Source: Myxococcales bacterium
Lineage (GTDB): Bacteria; Myxococcota_A; Bradymonadia; REDH01
DNA length: 64,000 bases
Assembly: GCA_020633625.1 (NCBI GenBank)
Contig: JACKDJ010000006.1
Span: forward strand, 1 to 64,000
Direction of reading: 5' to 3'
The position numbers and the translations under genes are program-made. The notes beneath the pieces were generated by a model, which ran no database searches, had not been told where the DNA came from, and worked only from the letters and a program-made list of their open reading frames with translations. How positions within the stretch are numbered: the first letter of the stretch is position 1; each line of letters begins with the position of its first letter. This document shows positions 33,579 to 42,446 of the stretch, in pieces.

Positions 33579-34316
33579 ATGGGCACGATGCAGTGGCTCA
33601 AGCACTTCGAGGCGTCTGCGCTCCGAGAGCGCGACGTCCGGTGGGGCGGCAGCCTTGCGCTCGACCCTTCGCTGGTCGCGTCGCTGCAGACCTTCCAGCG
33701 CGGCCTCACCTCTCCCGGCGTGAACCTGCGCACCAAGGTCCGCCGCGCGTGCACCCCCGAGTACGCCCGCTGCATCGACCTGTACGTCGCCGAGAAGGCC
33801 GTCCACGCGGACCTGCTGATGCGCCTGCTCTGGGACGCTGGCTCGGAGCCATCGAAGCGGCAGTGGACGGACTTCTTGTTCCGACACGTTCGACGTCGGT
33901 TCGATTGGGCGCGTGAGCTCGTCGTGATCCTGACCGTCGAGATGGCGTCGAGCCCGTTCTTCCGCATCCTCGCGAACAACGTCGACGACCCGACCGTGCG
34001 CCGCGTCCTCGAGCTCATCCTCGAAGACCAAGCCTATCACCTTGGCTTCCACATCGATCACCTTCGCGAAGTGATGGAGGGGCGCACCGGGCTCGAGCGC
34101 CTCGCGCTGCAGCAGCTCTCCGGCGCGCTGTTCGCCACCACCCTCTCCATCGTCATCGCAGACCACCGCGAGCTCTTCGCCGCGCTGGGCTACGACAAGC
34201 TCAAGTACTGGACCGACGCCTGGAACCTGTTCGCGCAGGTCCAGACCGGTCTCAACGGAAGCCAGCACCTCGCCGCAGTGCTCGGCCGCGACCCTCGCCT
34301 CAAGTTCGCGCTGTAG
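33579..34316 (+). CDS. Ferritin-like (possible di-iron) protein, unassigned
   Basis: This 245-aa, mostly helical soluble protein has acidic/His pairs spaced as in four-helix di-iron proteins: AEKAVHADLL near residue 70, ILTVEMASSPF near 115-125 and LEDQAYHLGFH near 150. The family could not be named. Ferritin-like oxygenases and rubrerythrin relatives share this pattern, but it is only suggestive. ATG 33579 has GAGG upstream; a second ATG lies 9 bases on. It is convergent with the deacetylase-methyltransferase-halogenase cassette, so a link to that pathway is possible but unproven. Confidence 0.6.
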   Translation: MGTMQWLKHFEASALRERDVRWGGSLALDPSLVASLQTFQRGLTSPGVNLRTKVRRACTPEYARCIDLYVAEKAVHADLLMRLLWDAGSEPSKRQWTDFLFRHVRRRFDWARELVVILTVEMASSPFFRILANNVDDPTVRRVLELILEDQAYHLGFHIDHLREVMEGRTGLERLALQQLSGALFATTLSIVIADHRELFAALGYDKLKYWTDAWNLFAQVQTGLNGSQHLAAVLGRDPRLKFAL

Positions 34317-34322
34317 ACCCGG

Positions 34323-34339
34323 CTCGGGTTCGACCCGAG
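34323..34339. terminator. Hairpin between convergent genes
   Basis: CTCGGGT (34323-34329), TCG loop, ACCCGAG (34333-34339) form a perfect 7-bp stem midway in the 52-base gap between the ferritin-like and deacetylase genes. It has no T-tract. It may serve both strands. Confidence 0.45.
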
Positions 34340-34368
34340 GCGACCGCGCACGCTTCCGGCCGCGCACG

Positions 34369-35154
34369 CTACGCGACGGCGCCCGCAGCGGACCTGGGTG
34401 GCGCGCCAAACCGAAGCCCGCGCTCCGCGACGGCGTCGAGGGTCCGGTGCAGCACGCGGGTCGCGATTCGCTCCGGCCCAGCCTGCGCCTCGTGGACGAG
34501 GACCACGCCGCCGGGCGAGAGCGCCTGCGCGATCCTCGCGACGGCGCGATCGACATCGTACGAGATCCCGTCGAGGCCGCGCGCTGACCAGCAGGCGACG
34601 TCGAGACCTTCGCGCTCGGTCACCTCGAACACCCACGGATTCTTCAACCCTGCGGGCGCTCGAAACCACCGCGGGCGGTGACCCGAGAGCGACTCGAGGA
34701 CGTCTTGGCAGCGCAGGATCTCCTCGCGAACGCCTCGCGGGCCGCTCGCCCAGAAGCGATACTGCGGGTGCGACCAGGTGTGGTTGCCCAGGTCGTGTCC
34801 GCGCCGAACGACCTCTGCGACGAGCTCGGGATGACGCGCGGCTCGCTCGCCGATGAAGAAGAACGTCGCGCGAACCGCGGCTTGATCGAGCACGTCGAGG
34901 AGGGCCGGGGTGTCGGTCTCGTGTGGGCCGTCGTCGATCGTGAGCCACAGCTCTTCGCGCGCCAGCCGCGTCGTCACGACCCCGTGGGCGCCGGCGGCAG
35001 GCCAGAGCGTCGGGACCATCCACGCGGCGTGCGCCGCGGCGACGGTCCCGACGGCAGCGCCCCACTCACCGGCGAAGGCGAGGGCGCCTGCGGCGAACGG
35101 CGCGATGGCGTTCGCGGCGATGGTCGCTCGTCGCGCGACCGCCCGAGCGTTCAT
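34369..35154 (-). CDS. Polysaccharide deacetylase (NodB homology)
   Basis: This 261-aa carbohydrate esterase-4 domain protein has metal-binding motif 1 LTIDDGPHETDT (DD), motif 2 GNHTWSHP (H-x3-H), motif 3 RWFRAPAG and a late VLVHEAQ. One or two hydrophobic helices (residues 10-60) probably anchor it to the membrane. It removes N-acetyl groups from amino sugar polymers or a related acyl group. ATG 35154 overlaps the TGA of the upstream O-methyltransferase (ATGA), so it is the third gene of a coupled cassette. Its role beside a halogenase is unexplained. Confidence 0.88.
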   Translation of the reverse strand: MNARAVARRATIAANAIAPFAAGALAFAGEWGAAVGTVAAAHAAWMVPTLWPAAGAHGVVTTRLAREELWLTIDDGPHETDTPALLDVLDQAAVRATFFFIGERAARHPELVAEVVRRGHDLGNHTWSHPQYRFWASGPRGVREEILRCQDVLESLSGHRPRWFRAPAGLKNPWVFEVTEREGLDVACWSARGLDGISYDVDRAVARIAQALSPGGVVLVHEAQAGPERIATRVLHRTLDAVAERGLRFGAPPRSAAGAVA

Positions 35155-36161
35155 CGCGCGACGCACTCGAGGATTCGAGACGCGCCGAGGTCGACGGTGC
35201 GTTGCAGGCGCAGGCCAGCGCGTCCGATCAGGGCGCGAAACTCCGGTTTGGAGCGCTCGCGGCCGTGGCCGCACAGGACGAGCATCTCGAGGTCGAGCAG
35301 CCGCGTCCCGTCTGCGCGCCCACCGGGGATCAGCAGCCCTTCGACGACGAGGACCCTTCCGCCGGGCGTCATGCCGGCGGCGCAGGCTCCGAGGATCCGG
35401 GCCGCGTCGTCGTCGTCCCAGTTGTGGAGCACGTGCTTGACGACGTACACGTCGGCGCCCGCGGGGACGCCGGCGAGGAAGTCACCGCCTTGCGCGGAGC
35501 AGCGGTCGGCGAGGCCGAGCGCCTCGAACCGGGCAGCGGCCCGCTCCGCCACGGGTGGGAGGTCGTAGAGAACGCCGGTCACCTTCGGGTGCCGGCCGAC
35601 CAGCTCGATGAGTACAGAGCCGAGCCCGCCTCCGACGTCTACAACCTGGCGAGCGTCGCCCAGGTCGATCGCGGCTGCAAGCGCCTGAGCCTCTGCTCGG
35701 GTGAACGCGTCGATGGCGGCGTCGTACGCGGCGCCTTCGACGGCGCGGTCGGCCAGGAAGGGGAACAGGCCTACGCCGTGCGTGAGCTCGAACGCCGTCC
35801 GGTCGCTGCGGATCGCGTCTGCGAGGCGGGCCCACGGATCCCACGCGTGCGGGGCGCCGACGAACGCGGCGAGCGGGCCCAGGCGGTCGCTGCAGAGCTC
35901 GCGGCCGAGCGGGAGCAGCGTGACCTGGTCGCCTTCGACAGAGACGATGTGCTGGGTGGCGAGAACGCGGAGCAACCGGCCGAGCGCCTGCGGCTCTGCG
36001 CCTGCGGCGGTGGCGAGCTCGCCGATCGAGCGCGGGCCGTCGCGTAGCGCGTCCGGCACGCCGAGGTCGACGGCGGCGGTCAGCGCGGCGACGACCCACT
36101 TGCCGGCGAACAGGCGGAGGAGGGTATCGCGCGCCGCATCCGTGTTTGGAGACCCATTCAC
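35151..36161 (-). CDS. O-methyltransferase (COMT / acetylserotonin type)
   Basis: This 336-aa SAM-dependent enzyme has an N-terminal winged dimerisation domain (residues 15-95, LGVPDALRDGPRSIGELA). The SAM motif VVDVGGGLGSVLIEL lies near 170, and KHVLHNWDDDDAARIL carries the catalytic-type His. LDLEMLVLCGHGRERSKPEF is also typical. Such enzymes methylate hydroxyl groups in natural-product tailoring. GTG 36161 overlaps the stop of the halogenase-like gene as GTGA. Downstream the deacetylase is coupled by ATGA. The three-gene arrangement suggests one pathway. Confidence 0.9.
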   Translation of the reverse strand: MNGSPNTDAARDTLLRLFAGKWVVAALTAAVDLGVPDALRDGPRSIGELATAAGAEPQALGRLLRVLATQHIVSVEGDQVTLLPLGRELCSDRLGPLAAFVGAPHAWDPWARLADAIRSDRTAFELTHGVGLFPFLADRAVEGAAYDAAIDAFTRAEAQALAAAIDLGDARQVVDVGGGLGSVLIELVGRHPKVTGVLYDLPPVAERAAARFEALGLADRCSAQGGDFLAGVPAGADVYVVKHVLHNWDDDDAARILGACAAGMTPGGRVLVVEGLLIPGGRADGTRLLDLEMLVLCGHGRERSKPEFRALIGRAGLRLQRTVDLGASRILECVAR

Positions 36162-37951
36162 GAAGCGCTGGCCTCGGCTGGAGGCGGGGCGGTCACGAGC
36201 AGCGGGGCGATCAGCTCGAGGATCAGGCTGTTCGGGGTGTTGCGCGGGTGCTCCCCGAGAGAGCGCTCGACGTCACGGGCCATCGGCGAGAGCGCCCGGC
36301 GGCGCGCCAGGCCGACGGTGGAGTCGGCCTCGACGCGGCCCGCGTCGACGGTGAGCTGCCACTCGCGGACACGCGCGGCGTCGACGATTCGGCGGGCCGA
36401 CTCCGGCCCGGCTTCCCAGAGCACACGCAGGAGGATCTCGCCGGCGACCTCTTCGGCCTGCGCGGCACGCGCCTCCATACGCTGCAGGGTCTCGTCGGGC
36501 GAGGTGCGGTCGCGCAGCGCGAGGTGGGTGTCGACGAGGATGCTCGGGAACTTCGGCATGCCCCAGAACTTCCCGTCCTGCACCGCGGGTGTCTCGAGCC
36601 CGAACTCACGCAGGAGCGCCTGCATGTAGTTCGAGAGCTGGACGAAGCGCTGGCCCACGTCCGAGAACTTCGCGTGCTCCGCGCCGCTCAGACGCCAGAT
36701 GCCCTGCAGAAAGTACTGACAGGGGAAGGACCAGTAGGCGAGGTTGTCCCAGTAGAGCTTGGCGAGCATACCGCGCGGGTGTCCGTAGAGGGGCGCGGCG
36801 ATGCGGTAGACGTCGGTGCTGCCGGCGACGAGCGCGCGGTACTGGAGGCTGAGCTCGCGGACGCGGGTCTCGAGGTCGTCGCCGGCGAAGTCGGCGCGGA
36901 TCAGCTCCCCGGTGAACGAGTTCGCGAACGCGATGAAGTCGCTTCCAGGGCTGTAGAGCGGGTCGACGAACGCGCCGGCCTCCCCGACCATGCCCCATCG
37001 GTCCGCGGACCACGGCCGCGACAGCGTGTGCGAGTAGTCGTTGAGGCAGAGGAAATCGATGACCTTGAACTCTTCGAGGTGCTTCGCGAGCACGGGCTCG
37101 TGCTTCGCGATGAACTCCTGGACGCGCTCGAGAGAACGCACGTCGTCGAACGAGTGCGTGTCTGTGTGGATGACGGCGCCGATGCTGGTGTTGCCGGTCG
37201 ACAGAGGGATGACCCACACCCAGTAGCCCGGCCCCATGAAGTGATTCGTCGAGCGCCACCGCTGGTCCCACAGCTCGAGCTCGAACCAGCGGGCGTGATC
37301 CTTCGGGACGAGGTCGTTGATGTCGACCTTGCCCTCGACGCGGTACCACCCGGAGCACGCGCCGTGTCCGGTGCGCCGCGTCTGCTTCTGCTGCTTGCGG
37401 AGGAGCGCGTTGCGACCGGTCGCGTCGATCAGCCAGCGGCCCTCGGCCTGCGCCTCGGCGCCGTCGCGGCCTCGGACGGTCACGGTGTGTGTCGCGCCGC
37501 CCTCGCCGAGCACGGGCTCGCGCGCCGAGACGCCCTCGACGAGCGTGGCGCCGGCGTGCTCGATCATGGCGCGCAGGTCGGTCTCGAACCGACCGCGGTC
37601 GAGCTGGTACGAGTTGACGATCGGCTCCTGCGCGGGCCCGATCTCGGTGCGCTGCTCGACGGGAAGCTCGCCGCCGCCGGGGAAGAAGCGGAGGCCGTGC
37701 TTGATGAGCTGGCGCTCGAGCAGGTACGGCTTGAGGCCGAGGCTCTCGAAGTACTGCGAGCCGAGCTCGACGCTGGACTCGCCGACCTTGTGGGCGGCGT
37801 CGGCGAGCGGTCGCGTCGTGCGCTCGAGCACGAGCACGGAGCGCTCCGGCTGCTGCTGCCGAAGTTGCAGCGCGAGCGTCAGGCCGGCGAGCCCGCCGCC
37901 GCAGATGATCACGTCCCAGACACGTCCGCCGACCCGCTCGAGCTCGCTCAT
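36158..37951 (-). CDS. FAD-dependent halogenase-like oxidoreductase
   Basis: This 597-aa flavoprotein has the FAD dinucleotide motif GGGLAGL at residues 18-24 and KVGESSVELGSQYF near 55-68. Lys84 in LIKHGLRFF corresponds to the lysine that relays HOCl in flavin halogenases. The halogenase signature WxWxIP is seen as GYWVWVIPLSTG, followed by DPLYSPGSDFIAF. It fits the branch acting on phenols or pyrroles rather than the classic tryptophan enzymes, but non-halogenating relatives share these motifs. ATG 37951 (MSELER) is preferred to an upstream TTG. It is first in a GTGA/ATGA-coupled operon with O-methyltransferase and deacetylase. Confidence 0.82.
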   Translation of the reverse strand: MSELERVGGRVWDVIICGGGLAGLTLALQLRQQQPERSVLVLERTTRPLADAAHKVGESSVELGSQYFESLGLKPYLLERQLIKHGLRFFPGGGELPVEQRTEIGPAQEPIVNSYQLDRGRFETDLRAMIEHAGATLVEGVSAREPVLGEGGATHTVTVRGRDGAEAQAEGRWLIDATGRNALLRKQQKQTRRTGHGACSGWYRVEGKVDINDLVPKDHARWFELELWDQRWRSTNHFMGPGYWVWVIPLSTGNTSIGAVIHTDTHSFDDVRSLERVQEFIAKHEPVLAKHLEEFKVIDFLCLNDYSHTLSRPWSADRWGMVGEAGAFVDPLYSPGSDFIAFANSFTGELIRADFAGDDLETRVRELSLQYRALVAGSTDVYRIAAPLYGHPRGMLAKLYWDNLAYWSFPCQYFLQGIWRLSGAEHAKFSDVGQRFVQLSNYMQALLREFGLETPAVQDGKFWGMPKFPSILVDTHLALRDRTSPDETLQRMEARAAQAEEVAGEILLRVLWEAGPESARRIVDAARVREWQLTVDAGRVEADSTVGLARRRALSPMARDVERSLGEHPRNTPNSLILELIAPLLVTAPPPAEASAS

Positions 37952-38087
37952 TGCCGCAACCACCGTGGTGCAATCCGACCCGCTGCGCGCCGCTGCGCGC
38001 CCGCGTCGGGCCGTCCTAGTGCCCGGGGCCGGAGGCGGCAAGCGCTGCTCTCTCGCGGTGGAGCGGTGTGCGCGAAGCCACAGGCCG

Positions 38088-40535
38088 CTAGCTTCGGGCG
38101 CGCCGCCGCCGGCTCGCGCCGAGCGCTCCGCCCGCTACGAGCAGCGTAAGCCAGGTGGCGGGCTCCGGCGCCGACGAGCCGCCGAAGGTCGTTGCGTACG
38201 CGGCTTGCCCCACCCCGTCGACCTGCGACACTGGCACGGCGGTCTCGGCCGTACCGTCGACATCGGTGTTCACGATCTGCTCGGAGACCGCGACGAAGGC
38301 GGTCCAGCGCGTGACGAGCCCGTGCTCGAGGCCCAGCGCGACGATCTCATCCTTGATCGCGTCCTGGTGGGCAGCGCCTGTGCCATAGGTCGCCATGTCG
38401 AAGCGCTGCATTGCGTCTGCGATCGCGGCGCGGGCCCAGACGAGGCGAATGACGTCGCTGGAGGTGTCGCCGTCGGGCCGAAGGGTCACCTCGATCGGCA
38501 GCGACACCAGGTGCCCGGCCACGCGGCCGTGCAGCATCGCCGTCCCCGTCGCGGGCGAGTCGTATCGGCCCATCACGCGCACCGCGTGGCCCGCGAAGAC
38601 GTCGGGGATCCGCTCGGGGTACGTCTGGGAGACCGGGAGGTCGCCCCAGTCGATCCAGACGTCCGTGAGCACGGGGCTCCGCAGGCGCTCGGCGAGGTCC
38701 TCGACCGTCGCAGCGGTGTCTGCGTCGTCGCGTACGAACCGCGCGAAGCCGCGGCCGCGGCGCCCCATCTCTTCGAGAAGGAACCGGTTCACCGCACTGC
38801 CGACGCCGAGCGAGAACAGGCGCGCCTCGCCGATCGAGCGGTCGATCAAGTCGAGGATTTCGTAGTCGTTCCCGATATAGCCGTCCGTCAGAAAGACCAC
38901 CATTCGCACGGTGTCCGCCGGAATCGCCGGGTCGAGCGCCTGCCGAATGCCCTCGGTCATCATCGTGCCACCGCCGCCGTCGAGGCCTTCGACGTAGAGC
39001 ACAGCATCTTCGATGTTCGCCTGCGTCGCCGCGGCCGGCCGCTCGGAGTACTCGGTCGCGCTGTCGCCGAACCGGATCACGCGGAAGGTGTCGGTCGGCC
39101 GAAGCTCGCGCAGCGACTGCACGACGAACGCCTTGCTCGTCTCGAGGGGGCGTCCCTGCATCGAGCCCGAGGTGTCGAGGACGAACACCATCTCGCGCGC
39201 CGCGACGGCCTCTTCGCTGATCCGCCGCGGAGGTTCGACGCGCAGCGCGAAGTAGCCGGCGTCGCGCTCGAAGTGAGACTGCACGGCCGCTGACAGCTCG
39301 TCGTCGCCGAGCTCATAGACGAAGCGGAAGTCGCGGTCGTCGGGGACCCGACCGTCGAGCTGGAGCTGGACGCGCGAGTCCCCGTCCCAGCGCTCGGTCA
39401 TCGCGTGGGTGACGGATCTCGCGCGCCGGATGGGTGCACCGCCGTCGAGGTTCACGGTGACGGACACCCGCTGCGAGACGTCGGCGTCGTTGCCCATTCC
39501 GGCAACGGGCATCGCCGCGAAGGTCGTCTGCAGCTCCCACGGGCCGAACGGGGCGTTGGAACTTCCCGAGGGTAGTGCGGGGGCGCTGGAACTTCCCGAG
39601 GGTAGTGAGCCGGCGTTGGAACTTCCCGAGGGTAGTGCGGACGCGCTGGAACTTCCCGAGGGTAGTGAGCCGGCGTTGGAACTTCCCGAGGGTAGTGAGC
39701 CGGCGTTGGAACTTCCCGAGGGTAGTGTGCGACTGCGTCGACCGGTGTCCGACGACATTCCCGACGGTAGTGTGGCGTTGGGCTGGCGACGGTTCGCGAC
39801 TACCGTCGGTAGTGTCGTGTTCGCGTCGCCTGGGCGCGGTACGCCCGTCCCTGGCGGCGTGAACCGTGGGCCGACGACGAGCGGGATCGCGAGGTCGTAG
39901 CTGCCGTCGACGCGGGGGACCTGCTGTGCGTACCGGATTTCAACGCGGATCGGCAGACCCGGGACCAGGTTCGCGATCCGCTGTGTGAACACGTTCTCGC
40001 GCTCCTGCGTGACGAGAGACGCAGCCTGACCTTGTTCCTGGGCGGCCTCGAAGGTTGCCGTCGCTGCTTCGATGCGGTCGATCACGGCCCGCACACGCTC
40101 GTTCCCGACCTCCATCGTCATCGAGTGCACGGCGGCGTCGTGGGGGAGCGGAAACACGTACGTCGCGTTGACGGGCGTCGACGACGGGTTCTCGAACACC
40201 TGGACGACTCGGACGTTTGCGATGTCGCCCTGGATGTCGGCGGTGATGTCGGTCTCGAGGACCGGGAACTCGACGAGCTGGTCGTTGATCACGGCGCGGA
40301 GGGGCGCCGGCGCCGCGTCGTCGACTCTGTACGCGTCCAGCGCGTCCTGCGTCGACTCGACGACCACCGTCGCGATGCCGTCCGTGCCGCGGGAGCGGCG
40401 CAGGATCCCCACGCCGGCGAGCACGGCAGCGACGACGGGGACCACCGCCAGCAGCGCCGTGAGCGCGAGGAGGCGCCGGCGCCGTCGGCGCTCATCAACG
40501 GCTCGCAGCTCGAGTTCGTGTGCGGTCGGGTACAT
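38088..40535 (-). CDS. VIT-VWA domain protein with PEP-CTERM sorting tail
   Basis: This 815-aa protein has an N-terminal membrane helix (20-45) and a VIT domain (about 85-215, LETDITADIQGDIANVRVVQ). A 30-bp-repeat-encoded LPSGSSNAGS linker lies near 265-330. The VWA domain carries the MIDAS motif DTSGSMQG near residue 455 and FLTDGYIGND. The tail starts PEPATWLTLLVAGG and ends in an RRRRARS cluster, a classic PEP-CTERM signal. The adjacent exosortase is the likely processing enzyme. Resembles inter-alpha-trypsin-inhibitor-type surface adhesion proteins. ATG 40535 has AGGAG upstream. Confidence 0.9.
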   Translation of the reverse strand: MYPTAHELELRAVDERRRRRRLLALTALLAVVPVVAAVLAGVGILRRSRGTDGIATVVVESTQDALDAYRVDDAAPAPLRAVINDQLVEFPVLETDITADIQGDIANVRVVQVFENPSSTPVNATYVFPLPHDAAVHSMTMEVGNERVRAVIDRIEAATATFEAAQEQGQAASLVTQERENVFTQRIANLVPGLPIRVEIRYAQQVPRVDGSYDLAIPLVVGPRFTPPGTGVPRPGDANTTLPTVVANRRQPNATLPSGMSSDTGRRSRTLPSGSSNAGSLPSGSSNAGSLPSGSSSASALPSGSSNAGSLPSGSSSAPALPSGSSNAPFGPWELQTTFAAMPVAGMGNDADVSQRVSVTVNLDGGAPIRRARSVTHAMTERWDGDSRVQLQLDGRVPDDRDFRFVYELGDDELSAAVQSHFERDAGYFALRVEPPRRISEEAVAAREMVFVLDTSGSMQGRPLETSKAFVVQSLRELRPTDTFRVIRFGDSATEYSERPAAATQANIEDAVLYVEGLDGGGGTMMTEGIRQALDPAIPADTVRMVVFLTDGYIGNDYEILDLIDRSIGEARLFSLGVGSAVNRFLLEEMGRRGRGFARFVRDDADTAATVEDLAERLRSPVLTDVWIDWGDLPVSQTYPERIPDVFAGHAVRVMGRYDSPATGTAMLHGRVAGHLVSLPIEVTLRPDGDTSSDVIRLVWARAAIADAMQRFDMATYGTGAAHQDAIKDEIVALGLEHGLVTRWTAFVAVSEQIVNTDVDGTAETAVPVSQVDGVGQAAYATTFGGSSAPEPATWLTLLVAGGALGASRRRRARS
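39554..39729. repeat. Repeat array E: six 30-bp units inside the VIT-VWA gene
   Basis: Six units at 39554, 39584, 39614, 39644, 39674 and 39704 each contain AACTTCCCGAGGGTAGTG. Two degenerate relatives follow at about 39755 (ATTCCCGACGGTAGTGTGG, like array C) and 39797 (GACTACCGTCGGTAGTG, like array B). On the coding strand each unit reads LPSGSSNAGS. It sits between the VIT and VWA domains. Confidence 0.93.
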
Positions 40536-40613
40536 TGGGGCTCCTAGGTGGGGGTGGTGGGGCGGCGGTTGCAGGCGGTTGCAGGCGGACGTTTCGGTCT
40601 TGGCGATTGCTGT

Positions 40614-42407
40614 TCAGGGCTCGCGGAACGGGAGGTCGAACGTCCTGGCGAGCTCGAGATCGACGAGGCGTCCCTCGGCCGATGCGAGGTCCCACGGCGC
40701 AATGCGTTGGATCCCCGTCCATTCGGTGTCCGGGGAGCGAAGCCAGCGCCAGACGACCTCGGCGACCGACGTCGCCACCGCGCCATCGGAGCCGACGAAC
40801 GTGACGGCGACTCGGTACTCGCGCTGATCGGGGGCGCGCACGCGGTACACGGCCGACGGCACGGGCTCGAAGACGACGCCGAGCCGGTGGACGTCGGCGC
40901 CGAGCGCGCTGAGACACTCCTCGGGCTCGTGCAGGTGCCGGAGCGGCGACGAGGTTCTCACCGCGAGGACGGCGTGCGAGCCATAGCGGGCACGAAGCGC
41001 GGAACCACCGTGGGCTGCGTAGACCGCCTCCTCCCGCGCCGACAGCGGGTCCGGCTGAGCCTCGGCGCCCGCGATCGATCTCGGCAGCGCCAGGCTGGGG
41101 AAGGGGCGGCTCACGTCGAGCGGATGGGCGGGGACCAGCGTCACGCCCATCGCGCCGCTGAGGGCGAGGACGCCGAGGGCGGTGCTGCGCCACGCGCGCA
41201 GACGGGGGCCGGCCACTACCTTCGGGAAGGTGCCGGCGGCGCTGTCCACTACCTTCGGGAAGGTGTCGGTGAGGCTGTCCACTACCTTCGGGAAGGCGTC
41301 GGCAGCGCTGTTCAGGAGAGGCTTGGCGGCGCTGTCCACTACCTTCGGGAAGGTGTCCTCGGCGGCGCTGTCCACTACCTTCGGGAAGGTGTCGGCAGCG
41401 CTGTCCAGGAGAGGCTCGGCGGCGCGGTCCATTACCTTCGGCAGGGTGTCCTCGGCGGCGCGGTCCACTACCTTCGGGAAGGTGTCCGCGGCCTTGCAGC
41501 GGGCGCTGTCCACTACCTTCGGGAAGGCGTCGGGGAAGGCGTCGGGGGTTCTGTCCACTACCTTCGGGAAGGTGTGGCGGGGGAAGGTGTGGCGCGGCGT
41601 TACGAAGCGGCTCCAGGCGACGAGCGGCACCGTCGCCAGGGCGAGCGCTACGACGCCCACGGCCTCGTGCGCCGCGCCTCCGGGCAGGAACGATGGGCCG
41701 CCGTGGGCGATGCCGAGCGCGAGCGCCGCGATCCGGAGCGCGTTGGCGATGAGCGCGGATAGCGCCGCGAGCCCGACGCCGGCCGTGAACATCTTTGGAG
41801 CAGGACGCCGCGTCGTCGCCAGCGTGAGCAGGACGGCGGCGACGACGAACAGGCCGCGGGTGCCAGAGCACGGCAGGTCTACCAGCACGTCGGCCCCGTC
41901 GAGCGAGATGCGCACTCCCTGGCACACGAGGTCGTCCGTCGTGGTTCGCAGAAGCGCGCACGCGCCGCGCGCCGATGCCCACTGCAGCGGATAGCCCGCC
42001 AGACGCTGGGCGATCCGCTCGACCGGGAGTGTCAGCGCGAAGAGCAGCGCCAGGCAACCCGGCGCCAGCGAGACCGGGCGGCGGTCAAGACGGAGCAGCA
42101 GCCCAAGCGCGTGCACATCGAGCGCCAGGGCCGCACCGCCGACGACGTCGACTGCGAGCAACTCGCCGAGCGCGCGTACGGCGGCCGTCGCGACGAGGAT
42201 GGCGCGCGCGCGCCGGGCCGCGCTCGGGTCTTCCGTGGTGCGGCCCGACGACAGCGACCACGCGACGAGCGCGACGACGACGCAGAACACGGCGCCTCCC
42301 GCTGAGTCGTATGCGTCGCTCGTCCAGGTGCCCACGAGCCACACCGCCGGGTGATACACCAGCACGGCGGCCGCGATGGCGAGGAGGATGGCGGGGGCTC
42401 GGTACAT
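40614..42407 (-). CDS. Exosortase fused to an EpsI-like domain, with repeat-expanded linker
   Basis: This 597-aa membrane protein's N-terminal 265 residues are a polytopic exosortase. The putative catalytic Cys180 is in VDLPCSGTRGL, Arg225 in NALRIAALALG and His247 in GGAAHEAVG. About 120 residues follow, made of nine FPKVVDS-type units encoded by array D. A further membrane helix (TALGVLALSGAMGVTLVP) and an EpsI-like domain with HEPEECLSALG come last. It cleaves and anchors PEP-CTERM proteins, most likely the VIT-VWA protein 78 bases downstream. ATG 42407 has CGGAG upstream. It is divergent from the two-component genes. Confidence 0.88.
   Translation of the reverse strand: MYRAPAILLAIAAAVLVYHPAVWLVGTWTSDAYDSAGGAVFCVVVALVAWSLSSGRTTEDPSAARRARAILVATAAVRALGELLAVDVVGGAALALDVHALGLLLRLDRRPVSLAPGCLALLFALTLPVERIAQRLAGYPLQWASARGACALLRTTTDDLVCQGVRISLDGADVLVDLPCSGTRGLFVVAAVLLTLATTRRPAPKMFTAGVGLAALSALIANALRIAALALGIAHGGPSFLPGGAAHEAVGVVALALATVPLVAWSRFVTPRHTFPRHTFPKVVDRTPDAFPDAFPKVVDSARCKAADTFPKVVDRAAEDTLPKVMDRAAEPLLDSAADTFPKVVDSAAEDTFPKVVDSAAKPLLNSAADAFPKVVDSLTDTFPKVVDSAAGTFPKVVAGPRLRAWRSTALGVLALSGAMGVTLVPAHPLDVSRPFPSLALPRSIAGAEAQPDPLSAREEAVYAAHGGSALRARYGSHAVLAVRTSSPLRHLHEPEECLSALGADVHRLGVVFEPVPSAVYRVRAPDQREYRVAVTFVGSDGAVATSVAEVVWRWLRSPDTEWTGIQRIAPWDLASAEGRLVDLELARTFDLPFREP
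41213..41577. repeat. Repeat array D: nine units inside the exosortase gene
   Basis: CACTACCTTCGGGAAGGTGT or close variants begin near 41214, 41247, 41279, 41337, 41372, 41429, 41465, 41510 and 41555. Each carries the inverted repeat ACCTTC/GAAGGT. Two core-less spacers (CAGGAGAGGC) are interspersed. The array encodes FPKVVDSA units in the linker between the exosortase and EpsI-like parts. The core lies in the opposite orientation to array E. Confidence 0.92.
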
Positions 42408-42446
42408 GGGCTCCGGGGTCAGCGAAGCTCACGATGACCGAGGGCG

